Assembly: GCA_032358255.1 (NCBI GenBank)
Contig: JAULBX010027605.1
Span: 62,001 to 126,000 of the forward strand
DNA from: Heterotrichella gracilis
Lineage: Eukaryota; Sar; Xanthophyceae; Tribonematales; Xanthonemataceae
Reading direction: 5' to 3'
DNA: 64,000 nucleotides
Under the pieces are notes generated by a model. The model was given only the letters and a program-made list of their open reading frames with translations. It did no database searches and was not told the DNA's origin. How positions within the stretch are numbered: the stretch's first letter is position 1; every line of letters starts with the position of its first letter. The translations under genes were made by a program, and so were the position numbers. This document shows positions 1 through 11,024 of the stretch, piece by piece.

Positions 1-656
1 ACCTGATCAGAGCTCTGCAGGGATGCCCCCCCATCCCTGCAGGCCCAGGTGGGGGGCAGCTTCTACTGCAGTCTGTCATGGTATCTTCTGCTACGAATAG
101 CAGAGTGTGAAAAGGAGCTTGGATATCGCGATATCAAGCTCATTTCAGGGTTTAGGGTTTGTGTAGGGTTTTCTTTCAGCAGGGTTTAGTGCCCACGCTA
201 CTTATTATTTGTTGCTAAAAATCAACTGCAGTCGTGTAGCTACCTTCCTTCGTATCAAACGACAGTCTTGGCCTATCAGACAACGACCAACAGTACAGCA
301 GCGATTGTGAACCCATGCAGTCGACGATCGCGACCCGAATCGATGTGGCGGTGGGTTTTGACGTGCAGGTAACGCCGTCGAAGCGGGCACTCTTTAGTAT
401 CATACGAAGTCGCGCTTTTCACTTGCGTCTCATCCGACTGTTCGAAATTCTGCCTCCAGCTTATGAGCTAACGCGTAGGCCGAAATGTAATTAATTTACC
501 TAACGCGCCACTGCGCAGGCGGTAAATAATGAATTAATTATGACTGCGCACTAACGCGCAGGCAAATAAATAATTAATAAAGCGCGTTGGGTTTCCAACA
601 GTACGGTACACTATGAATACTCATACACCTCCTGATCATGCCCCCCTGGTGCTCAG
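1..656. other. Left-edge stretch without a recognisable gene
   Basis: I see no convincing coding sequence here. It lies upstream of the first recognisable APC4 exon and may be a long intron of that gene or a spacer. Bases 140-190 contain degenerate TTTAGGG-type units. Bases 465-590 contain three imperfect copies of an AT-rich unit built around TAACGCGCAGGC followed by AAATAATTAATT-like sequence, so a small tandem repeat is present. The frame used by the APC4 exon is closed by a TGA at 633-635, so that exon cannot extend further left. Confidence 0.5.
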
Positions 657-2349
657 AATGTGTCCGGTGCGGACGTCGGCTACCCCCCCGCCACCACCTC
701 CGACGCATGCTGGGCCGCCACCTTGGACATGCTGCGCACGGGGCAGGTGCCAGGTGACGCGGGCCTGCGCACGCGGCTGCGCTTCGTTGCCTTCAAGGCC
801 GACAAGGCGTTCTCTCGCACCTGCACCGCGCTGTCGCCCACCATGCAGCCCACGGCGGTGGTGCCGCTCTGGGCGCCGTGCCCGGGGGCGGATGTGCGGC
901 TGCAGCTACGGTAAGTGGCGTGATGGGTGGGGGTGGGGGGTGGAGGTTTGGCGGGGGATCACAGCGCATTCTGCAGGGATGTGGTGTTGGTTGTAATCGA
1001 CCTTGGATGGTCCATGTAAGCGTCACTGTTCACAAACACACACTGGGCACTCATGTCTACCGACATGCAATTATGTGTTATGATATCTGCAGTGCTTCAG
1101 CTGCTGCTACGCTACTACAAGTGCTGGGGGCATGGTTACATGTGTCCGCTCTTGCCATGCCAGGTGTGCACCCTGGGCCTGTGGCCCCACAGCTCTGCCA
1201 CCCCTGCCATTGCTGTCCCTGCAAGACACCTCCTCTGCCACCTCCTCCACCACCTCCCTGGCACTGCTGCTGGACCAACCTGATGGCAGCGCTGGCTATC
1301 TGGCCACACTGCGCATGACTGGGGCAGGCAAGGTATGACCCCGTGAATTGTGTGCTGTGGGTGCATGGGGGTAGCGGGCAGCACCTTTGGACATGGAGCA
1401 TTTGCTGTAGGATAGGGAAATCAAAAACATAAACAAACGTCAACATGCGACACCTGTGGACAAAGGATTATCAGCAATCCCATCCCACTTTTTCCTATGG
1501 CCTTAAAACAAGGCTGGCACTTAGCAGAAACCTGTGAATGACAGGAATGCAGGGTGCATGGCCAGTGTTGCTGGATGCATGCATCCCTCCTGGGACACGC
1601 ATGGGACTGTAACTGCCCTGTTGCCTGCCCTGCCGCTAGGTGGAGGCAGCGCTTGTGGCCCTCCCCCAGGGCCACAGTGCGGTGGATGTTGCCTGGTACA
1701 AGGGGGAGCAGGTGGCGCTGCTGCTAGAGGGGAGGGAGGGGACGGATGGGGAGGATGTCGCCGCAAGCCCTTGCCTTGCGCTGTATGACAGCCATGCGGC
1801 GCAGCACAGGGACGTCACGGCAGAGTGCAGTGGGCGAGGGGGGGAGTGTGTGGCTCAGGTGAGGGGCGGAGATGGATTTTATGCAGTGTAATTTAAGAGT
1901 ACGAGACCTGCCAAGACAGAGATGGGTGGCGCAAGGGCAACGTGCAGAGTCCTGTTTCATTGGTGGAAGCTAGATGTTGTGTTGTGGTGTGCCTGGAGGT
2001 GGGTGTCACCCCTGGGACCAGGAAAATTAATCCTGACGTCACCCCAACAACCCTAATATGTGCTGTACAGGTATGCCTTGAGCTGGGTGCCATCCCCTGG
2101 GACCAGGAGGCTGTGCGGCAGCGCCTCCTGTCTGGCCACCTGCACCGCCCCCTGGCTGTCAGTGGCCCACGCGGGGTGGCGTGTGTGGTGGGTGACCATG
2201 CGCATGTGCACCTGTATGATGTGGAGGAGGATGAAGGGGAGGAGGAGGAGGAAGAGGAGGAAGAAAGCGAGGAGGAGGGCAAGGGAGGGGAGGAGGAGGC
2301 AGAGGGGGAAGGCGAAGTGGGGTCCAACGATGACATGGGGGATGAGTAG
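657..2349 (+). CDS. APC4: Anaphase-promoting complex subunit 4 (APC4), C-terminal part
   Basis: Partial gene: the last four exons of an APC4-like protein, a scaffold subunit of the APC/C ubiquitin ligase that drives mitotic exit. Exons are about 657-910, 1164-1332, 1640-1858 and 2071-2349; phases join without a break and end in TAG. The C-terminal half of plant APC4 is recalled in segments such as VDVAWYKGEQVALLLEG and PLAVSGPRGVACVVG, followed by an acidic Glu-rich tail of about 45 residues, as in plant APC4. The WD40-like N-terminal half is not in the window. The first exon's left boundary (CAG at 654-656) is inferred. A TGTAA polyadenylation signal lies at 2382-2386, 33 nt past the stop. 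The family call rests on remembered plant sequences, not on a search. Confidence 0.65.
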
Positions 2350-3139
2350 CAAGAAGGACGGTGAACCGGTACTGGATGCTCTGTAAGCAACGTTGAACAG
2401 GCCATAAGGCCATGGGAAGATGCACCAGGAGTGGTGTAGGTGTTGTAACAGCCGAGTTGGACTGACACCGGGGCCCCCAGACATGCGGCATGTCAATGGC
2501 ATGCCCAGACGGATGTGGCCATGGTGGCCCTGCCCCACACAGTGCTTTCCAATCGCACAGCGTGACAAGTATGGGAAGGATAATTGCGTGCACTTTGGTA
2601 ACGTACTCCTCAAAATACTTGAAGTGTGCACCCAGCGCGCCTTTTCAGAGTCAGGCTGGGCCCCTGCCATGGCTGTGTAGAAGGACTGTATGGCAGAACT
2701 GTATGGCAGCCATTATGTGCTTTCATGTGCATTACGCAGCCTGGTGGCCAACAGCTCGGTTGAATCACTGTGGAACAGCCCTTTTGGTGAACAGCTGCAC
2801 GCGGGCACTCGAGTCACATGTTTCGAAGTTTGAATAAGCATTGTTCTTTTCCACCTCCTCTGCTACAAAGGTACCTACTCTGTAATGAACACTGTTTTTA
2901 GCTTCTTAAGCTCTAAATGAAAAAATACCAGGCCTGTCGAACGTGAGCTCACTCTACCGCGAAATGTACCGGGAGCTCTAGAGCCCACATGCATGCATAT
3001 GTTGCACGTTGGGGGAACTGACGTGCCGGGCTGCACGCAACAGCCAGACTTGCGTTAATCTATTACAAACCGTCTTGACGGCAATAGTGCCCTGCTCCTG
3101 TCCATCGGCACGGTCCCTCGCCCACCTTGACCACCCACC
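2350..3139. other. Spacer between APC4 and the bestrophin-like gene
   Basis: Two genes on the same strand are separated by about 790 bp. The stretch holds the APC4 3' UTR (TGTAA signals near 2382 and 2448) and the upstream region of the next gene. No conserved ORF is visible. The opposite-strand ORFs over 2053-2670 are shadows of the acidic APC4 tail. Confidence 0.5.
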
Positions 3140-5817
3140 ATGGCATCCAAGCCTGCGGGGCGCAACGGCGCCACCAGCCCCATGCCCTTCTCGGTGTATG
3201 CACGTGGCGTGCCCCTGTTCAGCCAGCGCTCGCTGCCCGCCCCCAAGCTCCAGCCCCTTCTGCTGGACCTGCGTGACGTCAGCACGACCATGCTGGTGCT
3301 GCTGTCCCTGCAGAACTGGCTCACAGTGACCAACATGCTGGTCACCATCGGCTCCACCTGCTTCTTCGCCACGTACCACGACAACAGCCTGGCGGCGGAC
3401 CTGGACTGGACGGTGGTGACGGTGGTGGTGCTGCTGCCGGTGGTGGGGTTTGTGTGGCTGGGCTGGATGAGGCGGGAGGGGGTGCTGAGGGAGCTGGCAG
3501 CAGGTGGGGGCTGGCAGGCGGGAGGGTAATGGAGTGGGGACTGGCAGTTTCACAGCAAAATGCAACATGTGTGGAGCGCAGTTGTTAAACAAAGTGGGTG
3601 TAGGTGTCTGCATGTGTGGCAACTGCCGAGTGACCCAAGGATATGGGCTGCGCTGCTGCTTGTGCTGGGGCTGAGGATTGTGTGGCAAACGGTGCAGCCA
3701 AGACTGCCATGCTTCGCATGCACTATGCCGTCAACATGGCCAACCAGAGCAGCGAGGGTGCTTCGACCATCCCAAACCTGCTATCGGAAACCCTAGGTAA
3801 GGGTTTTGGTTGCCTGCCATGTAAGTAGCCTGGTCCACCAGCAGGCGGCAGTGTCTGATGTGCCACCATGATGCACGTTGCTTATTGGGGCACTGCTATG
3901 TTTTGCTTGAAAGTTGTTATCTATACAAGTGTATCTTCATTGCCACCTGGCCGTCGCCCAACTTGAAGCCCTGCCACAACTCGCAGGGGTGATGCAGCGC
4001 TACTTCTCCCCACCCCGGTTTTACAGCCGGTACTACCCCATACGTCAGGCGCATTCAGCAATGGTACGGCACTCCACTGCATGTATGATAAGCCTTGCAT
4101 ATGTGATTTTGACACACCCCGCTAGTGCTTTGCAAATTGCTGCCCTTCGCCATTTACTCACATGCTATCCGCTTGCGATAGGTCGACATTGCCAGGTCCC
4201 GCTCACTGGCAGTGCAACAGATGTACCGGGCGCTGGGGCAACTGTATGAGGCAGCAACGGTATGAGGACCACGCCTCAGCAACCCCCCAATCGCACTTGT
4301 ACATGTACTGCACCACCCTGAAATCCCATGCATGCATGGCATGGCGTCCCTGTCGGTCTGCAGTGCCTGTGTACACAATGCCGTATCGCTTAGCAGTGGG
4401 GATCACTGGGCTGCCTGCTGCAATCAACCCCTGTGCCATGCCGCGCCTTACCATGCACTTCTACAGCACCCTGTCTAGCTCTCATTTTGAATATCCCCCG
4501 CCCCTCCAGGACCTGCATGCCGCCGGCGTGTCCCCCGTGGCAGTGGGCCAGTACTGCGACGACGTGCAGCGACTGCACATGGCCTTTGAGCACATGGCCA
4601 ATGTGAAGGAATACAGGTGGGTGGGCCAGGGGTATACTGGGATATATTTACTTACATGCGTTCCGGCAATGCAGCGTGATTAGCAATGTATGGCTAGTGA
4701 GTATATTAGGAGACCCCCCAGGTGAGCTTTGGGCATGCCCCGTCTCTGCAGCCGGGATAGCATGGCCATGCAAGGCAACCCTTGAAACTGAATGTTATGT
4801 CATGGTTGATCGGATTCAGCGATTGCCTGGAGTAGTTACCTCTGCGGTGGCAAGTTCAGCTGGTGCCTGATAGCAGGGCTAGCTGGCATAAGTACGTATA
4901 GGAGGATATCATTGTGCACAACTTGCTGCGGGTCTCCTCCTAGCTCTAATGGCGACACTTGCATTTTTTCGTGCAGGACCCCCCAGTACATGCGCGCTGT
5001 GGCCCGTGTGTACATCACGCTGTTCATCCCACTGTTCTTTGGGCCGTACTACGCGTTTGTGGCCTCAGCAACAAACCTGGGATACGCAATCGTGTTTTCC
5101 ATTGTGGTAAGCACCTGTCCCAGACCGTGAGTGTGCGCCATGTTCCTCAATTCAAAAAATCATCCATGCAGTTGGGTGGTGCATTGGATATGCAGTAAGG
5201 ACACCATACAGAGCCCAGCCCCGTGGGTGTGTCGTTTGTTTGAAAAAACTCTCCAGTGTGTTTGAATAATGCCAGCTTTCCAGCACCCCCTCCCCCATTG
5301 ATTCTGCGCTTGCTCCCTGATGCCAGCTGACATCATACCTGTGCCCTGCAGCTGAACCTCCCCATTGCCCACCTGTTGAACGCCTCCCTTGCCCTGGAGG
5401 ACCCTTTTGACAGCCGCCAGCTAGACTGCGTGTACGTGGAGGAGGCGTTCTGGGACATGCAGCAGGTGGGGGGCAGGCGCATGGGGGAATCATTACAGCA
5501 TTCATATGCCATACTCCAGGCCTGTGCCACTAAAAGTGGGATAACACGCATGGCGTGAACGCAAGCCATCATTTGGGTCGGGTTATGGGGGTCCAGCCAC
5601 TGTTTTGGCCAATTGCTTACATGGCTTCCAGCAGTACAGCCAGATTAGCAGTCCCATTCTGGCAAGTTGCCTGTTTAAGTTGCTGGTTGTGGAACCGTTC
5701 TGATACTGCATGCAGATAGTCACGTGCTCTCCCTCTGTGGCTGCAGGTGGCTGCCGTCCCTCCAGCACCTGTGGCCGTCACTCCTGATGTGCCAGGGCCT
5801 GCTGAGCGGCCAGGTGG

Positions 5818-5868
<51 letters not shown>

Positions 5869-5923
5869 ACTTGACCCCGGACCTGTGGACGGGACCCAAG
5901 CGCTACTACATACACAACCCTAA
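3140..5923 (+). CDS. Bestrophin-like multi-pass membrane protein (putative anion channel), poly-Gln tail
   Basis: Nine exons (3140-3503, 3698-3796, 3930-4063, 4182-4259, 4510-4616, 4977-5106, 5352-5465, 5747-5923, all GT-AG; eight introns would need one more exon, so read this as the eight listed) add up to 1203 nt, a 400-residue protein with TAA stop. Two hydrophobic segments lie near residues 40-75 and 85-110. A long helical soluble middle follows, then a second hydrophobic pair around residues 270-325 (for example VYITLFIPLFFGPYYAF). A short LEDPF motif comes directly after it, near residue 323. This 2+2 layout with a LEDPF-type motif after the last membrane segment resembles the bestrophin/UPF0187 chloride-channel family. 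Algal bestrophin-like proteins are known in thylakoid bicarbonate transport, but nothing here fixes location or ion. The family assignment is an inference. The last exon encodes 15 consecutive Gln and ends shortly after. Confidence 0.6.
5822..5866 (+). repeat. (CAG)15 microsatellite encoding poly-Gln
   Basis: Fifteen uninterrupted CAG codons lie in frame in the last exon of the bestrophin-like gene and encode 15 glutamines. Purity of the codon run, with no CAA, points to recent slippage. The tract is in the predicted soluble C-terminal tail. Confidence 0.9.
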
Positions 5924-7065
5924 GGGCCAAGATCGTAAGATCCTATGGGTAGTCAACTTGTGCCAGCGCGTTCGATTGAGTGCCAGCTCTGGCACTGATG
6001 TGGGCACAAGCTCAAGGCCTCCCTATGGCTGCAGCAGGGGCGGGGGCCGCGGCAATGGCGACACTGTATGCGGTGGTCAATGCAGGGACATTGTTGACTG
6101 TTGATACAGAGTGCAGCTGCAGCAGGTGCCTGCCCATGGCCCCAGCCTGTGCGCAGGACCAGATGATGCCGCACACTGTAGTGAACGTTGGTTGACGATG
6201 GCTTTTGTGTGTAAACCCACTGAAGTGCCTAGGTACTACTGCTTGAAGCCGTTCGCCTTTGAAAGTGCAGTGCATTAGCTTGTCAAGGTCAGTGAGGCCC
6301 TGAGCCCTGCATGAGTCATGTATATGGAAGTTCCACAGTGGCCGTCACAGAGAAGGTTGAATAAGAAAACTGCTAGCTGATTTAGCCCTGGCAGTTGATC
6401 CATGCTTGGCGGTTTAATATGTCTCATGCGCTATGGCGTACACGTGTGCATGCGCCAGGACCTGTGAGGGTTCAGAGTAAAATTTTGTTTAATTATTGAA
6501 GCACAAATCATCATAAACAAAAACAACGTGCATTGCCAGCAGCGTAGCATAAAAACTGCTGCAGCCAGGGCAACGGCTCATATTTCACATTATATTACCA
6601 GGTGGCGCATGACACATGGCATTGCCAATATTCAAGCGACTATGTGTGTGATCTGGCGGCAGCACTGTCAGTGGGTCTCGAAGGTCACCGTCACTGCATG
6701 CAACAATTTTGCTTTTGCTTGTGCACTGCCGCACTGCCGCTCATGGCATCGTGTGTCCAACAGGAACTGTATAACCGTTACTGTAATATCATAAGTTATG
6801 ATATTACAGTGACACTGTGTGCCGGCACACCAGCTGGAATAGTTGTGAAAATATGAGCTCATCACAAAATTTCATTGTCTATATTTTTGACCAGCCGTTC
6901 TGGCTGGTCGGTGCCCTGGTGCGAGCCAGTGGCCCCTTAACTATGCCTCTGTGCGTCCCCTTTCTTTCTTTCTTTCTTCTTCTATAATATCTAGAATGTG
7001 TGATGCTAGATGTGCTGCCTATCATAGTACTGAGTTTTATTGTCAATGAGTAGACGCATGGCAAG
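5924..7065. other. Convergent spacer, 3' ends of two genes
   Basis: About 1.1 kb between the bestrophin-like gene (+) and the At4g37920-like gene (-). No conserved ORF seen. It contains a TGTAA motif near 6208, a CT-rich run near 6960-6980 and two adjacent perfect palindromes at 6780-6830, listed separately. Confidence 0.5.
6780..6810. repeat. Perfect inverted repeat, 15-bp arms, 1-nt centre
   Basis: The arms are 6780-6794 and 6796-6810 around a single G at 6795. Pairing can continue for three more positions (6777-6779 with 6811-6813, one G-T wobble). The arms are AT-rich (ACTGTAATATCATAA). A second perfect 14-bp palindrome, GTGTGCCGGCACAC, follows at 6817-6830. The position between converging gene ends suggests a transcript-end hairpin or a small palindromic element remnant; the sequence alone cannot separate these. 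Confidence 0.85.
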
Positions 7066-9982
7066 TTACATGAACTGCCGCTTTATAACGCTCTGTATCT
7101 CCTGCAGCCGGGCAATGACCTGCGGGTTCATCATGTCTGCAGTTTGACCTAGCATGGTGGTTTGGCCCTTCTGGTTGGCAAACGCAGCCAGCACAGCTTC
7201 AATCACGCGGCTCAAGGCTTCAGGGGTCCTGCAGGAGGCAATGCAGATATCACAATTCATGAATTTTTAGATGATATAATGAATGGTGTAGAAAGCTGCA
7301 GCACAATGTATACTACTACTCAGCCAGGCAGGTTATCACGATCCCTTGGGCTTGCATCATGGCTGCCGGCTGCTGGGTGGTCTCTTGACATAGCAGCAGT
7401 AAAACACAATCATCCATGCGAACACTGTGCTGTCCGATGCAGCTTGCACAAGCTCTACCATCACACAAGCTACCACAACCCAGCCAACTATGCAATGCAC
7501 CCATTAAACCCCACTTACGTGCTGAGATAGTCCTCCTGCCCGCTGCTGGCCAGCTCCTCCCCAGGCGTGAATGCCTCCCCCAGCTGCACTGTGCGCTCTC
7601 GGGGGTCATCCAGCGTGAGCAGGTGCTTCAGGATGCGAATCTCAGCAGGCTGCTGCTGGGCAAAGGTCTCCTTGGCCTTGAAGTACAGGTGGGCCATGAT
7701 GTCTTTCACCTGGAAGCAGATCAATGAGCAACTTGTCAATAATTCATCAAATTTATTTAGGCTTTGTACCACCATGTCTTCCGAGTCGCCTGTGGCTGCA
7801 GCTATGAAAATATGCCACAAGATATTATGTTCTTTTTGTGAGATACTACTTAAACCATTTATGCTTTGCTGCTCACACATGCAATCATGCAGTGCCCCAT
7901 GTCCCACCTCCTCTTGCGTCATGTTGCTCTCCTTGGCCCCCGCATAGGCCTTGGCCATGGTGAGCAGCAGTGCCGGGTCCAGGCGCCCTGTGGCTGCAAG
8001 CTCGTCAATCTTGCGGTCAGCCTCCTCAAGACTGCCAACCTGGCAAAAATGAACAACGTCAAGAATGTGTTGCCTTCTGTCAACGAGCACTGGCCAATGA
8101 CCAGTGTGAACATGATGACCTTTTGCATGCATGTGATGGGTGGTGAAAATCATTCCATGGATTAATGGGTGGCAATGTGGGTCTGAGTCGTGCCACTGGT
8201 AGGCTTACTGAGATCTTTGTTTCCGGCTTCACATTATTGAGCATTTTGATGCACACCAATGGTATACTTACAGCAAGTAGCTTTACAGCATTTGGAATGG
8301 TCATGGGTGGCGGCAGCGATGCAAAAAGTGAGCAATGTTGCAGGTAGGCCACAAACCTGCAGCAGGTCATCAAAGCTTGCCGCCGCTGCGTCCATTGCCT
8401 CTGCATCTGCTACCACCTTGTCAAAAGTCTCCACCAGGGCCAGCAGCCGTGTGGCAAGGATTATCAGCTCTGCACACAACAGCTGGCAAGTAGGATGAGA
8501 GCAAAGCACATCCTAATGTAGCGACCAACAGTATACAGGTGATATTTCCAATATGCTTACACATGACTCGCGATGCAGGGGGTCGCCATTGAGGCCACAT
8601 GACACCATCACACATACCAAAGGCTTGGCATGCTGCAAGATGTTGTCTCACCACCCATGCCTACCTTCTTGCTTGTCCTTGTCATCTCGCTGGCTGGCAA
8701 TGACATCGTTGAGGTACTGGAAGAACTGTGTGGTCAGCTGGCGGCGGCAGCGCGACACCAGCGACTCCCAGTCAGCCGCATCCGCCTCTGTGAAGCGCTG
8801 CAGCATGTCGCGGTGGTCAAGCACCTCCTGGTGCACCTGCGAGGGAGGCGGTGGAAGTGGCTGGAGAGGCAGGTCCCATCAATGAGTTCATCAGCATACA
8901 AGTGCCACTGCACAGCTGGTTTTCAAATGAACATCTTGTCAGATCCTTGGCTAATGAGTACACCCAGGGTATGCTGACATTTACAGGCATCGCCGTTTTC
9001 CACCTGACGCAGGGGCCTACCATGTACATTTCAGACGAAATAAAATATTATTCTCCATTTATCCCAGTAATATTTTACCTCCTTGAGCTTCTTCAGCACC
9101 TTGCGGCGCGCCACCTGTTGCTCAATATCTTGCTCGCCATCAGCAAGCTCCTTCAGCCTGTCCCAGCACATGCGAGTCAACATTGACCCACTGAAAGAAC
9201 ACTGGCAAACTCACTGACAGAACATCGAAAAATCGTAATTACTTCCAAAACTGGTAAAAAATGGCAGATTGTCATTAATTGGTACTTAGTCGGCAAGATA
9301 TATTTTAGATCTGCTGATCATGGGTAGAACCGATGGCAAGTCGCACGGTTGCAACATCCTGTGCACACTTGCTACCGCATGCTGTGGTAAGACACTGCTG
9401 TCTGCAGCTATGCTCACCGTTCCAAAACGCCATCTGCCAGTGTAGGCCACTGTTTACTGAACGCCAGCAGCTTGCGCCACTGCTCAGGAGGTTTTGACTC
9501 AAACACTGTGATGAGTTTGTCATACACCTCCTGGTTGCTCTGCTTTGCCTGTTCCTTGAGAGAAGACGTGTTGGAGCTGCCATTGCTGCTTGCCACATCA
9601 CCGTCAGCACCGTTGCTGCTGCCATTGCTGCTCTGCAACCTCATGTGGTCCCGTCCTGCAGCGCCATAAAACTCTCTAGAATGCTGTGGGTTTGGCGGGC
9701 TACAGCACACAGCGCCAGCAGCCAAAACCCCTGTTGGCAACCCCTTTCCAAGAGTGTGTGGCTGACCAACGGGAGTGCGACGACTGCTACAAGGCTTCCA
9801 TTATTACCTTGTTGTGGCCGGCGGCTCCAGATACATGGCAAAGTCGTCCTCTGCAGTGGCTGCTTACACCTGGCGCCGATGGCAGGTCTACACCTGCCAC
9901 CCTGCCAAGTGGATGCGGGAAGGGGCAGATGCGCCCCACAAGGCTGCACCACGCTCCCAACCCGACCAGTCAGCTGCCACAT
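7066..9982 (-). CDS. Conserved plant/algal protein, At4g37920-like, probably organellar
   Basis: Eight exons on the minus strand (9982-9870, 9786-9418, 9190-9079, 8836-8665, 8469-8357, 8039-7908, 7709-7519, 7228-7066) join in phase to 1365 nt, 454 residues, with a TAA stop. The first exon reads like an organelle transit peptide: Met, few acidic residues, rich in Arg, Gly, Ser and Pro. After a Ser/Gly/Asn-rich stretch the protein is mostly helical. The C-terminal third has motifs I associate with the uncharacterised Arabidopsis chloroplast protein At4g37920: RILKHLLTLDDP, a Tyr-x-Ser-Thr-Thr-Pro-Glu stretch and DMMNPQVIARLQEIQ near the end. Molecular function is unknown. The exon-1 choice rests on phase agreement and a good donor, so the N-terminus is the least certain part. 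Confidence 0.7.
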
Positions 9983-11024
9983 GGTGACCTTGCTCCAACA
10001 ACTTGTGACCTGGTTGTACGCCCTTTGCTGAGGGCTTCCACTATGTGTCGTTTATGCAGTCCACAACAGACCTATTGACCTACTACTGAAGCGGCGTCGT
10101 GATCTGATACTGATGAAGTAAGTTATTTTCGAAGGTCTGCCAGAGGGTGGAAACAAACCAGTATCCTTTGTGGGCAATATTGTTAGGGGACAATATGGTG
10201 GCTAGTGTGGCCCAAAGTTTAGTGACTACACAGCATACAGCTTGCGTGCCTTGACGACAGACAGGCCTGGAGCAGCTTACTTTTCAGTAGTTAGCTAGGT
10301 ACTCTTCACGCAAGTTTGCCACTAGCACAGTACGCTGTAGCCGCCAAGAGAAATGCATGCATGCCAAAAAAGATGCATGCATGCCAATGCCTTTTGAAGA
10401 CAGACTGGATGTAGTCTCTACACCTGTGGCAACGCTCCACCTGGCTGACATACAGACAAGTGATACAACCTTTGCCTTCTTGTGGTTCGCCTTCTTGTGG
10501 TTCGCTGGCCACCACTAATATCACTTTTACCTTACCTTGTAAAGTGACCACAATACTGAAAATGTCAGCGAGGGGGTTGGAGCCCTCACTTTTCAAGTGA
10601 CCCAGCCTCTGCAGCCAACCCTTCGAAACCAAAGTTGCCTCGAATGGCCCCAACATTCAGCAGCCATTACACACTGTGAGCACACCCAACAGGTATCTGG
10701 GCAGGCTCGGGTTGCTCTGGTTGCGCAGCGTTTGGCAGATAAAGTGTTGGGTCCTTACCAGAGACAACAATCAGCGCAAGAGACCCCCGAAGGTGCAATG
10801 TGCAAGCACAAGGATTAAAAGGGCAGAACGACACGCAAGCACAGACCAGAGGCAAGACAGCCAAGACTACAGCGCTTGCTACGGGCAGGGGCAGCAGGCG
10901 TTCGGTATTTGCAGCGTATCAAGCATCTGGCACGAACTCAGCGCTGGATAACCCAAAGGACGGGAAGTCGCAGCCAGTTTGAGGGAGGCCAACACAGCTC
11001 TCCCGTTTGCTTGAAGTGGACGGG
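9983..11024. other. Divergent spacer upstream of the MLK-type kinase
   Basis: About 1 kb between the start of the At4g37920-like gene (-) and the kinase (+). A 116-codon minus-strand ORF (10306-10656) starts with ATG but shows no motif I recognise. Repeats of TGCATGCATGCC lie at 10351-10388, and a 17-bp unit (CCTTCTTGTGGTTCGCT) is doubled near 10468-10510. Bases about 10760-10905 encode a basic Gly/Arg/Ser-rich stretch in the kinase frame and may be an N-terminal exon of the kinase, but I find no in-frame ATG for it. Confidence 0.4.

Noticed and set aside
2053-2670. 205-codon and 144-codon minus-strand ORFs
   Set aside because: They are antisense shadows of the GAG-rich acidic APC4 tail, rich in Ser/Leu/Pro from reverse-read Glu codons, with no motifs.
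10306-10656. 116-codon minus-strand ORF
   Set aside because: No recognised family, overlaps short tandem repeats (doubled CCTTCTTGTGGTTCGC) and lies in a divergent promoter region.
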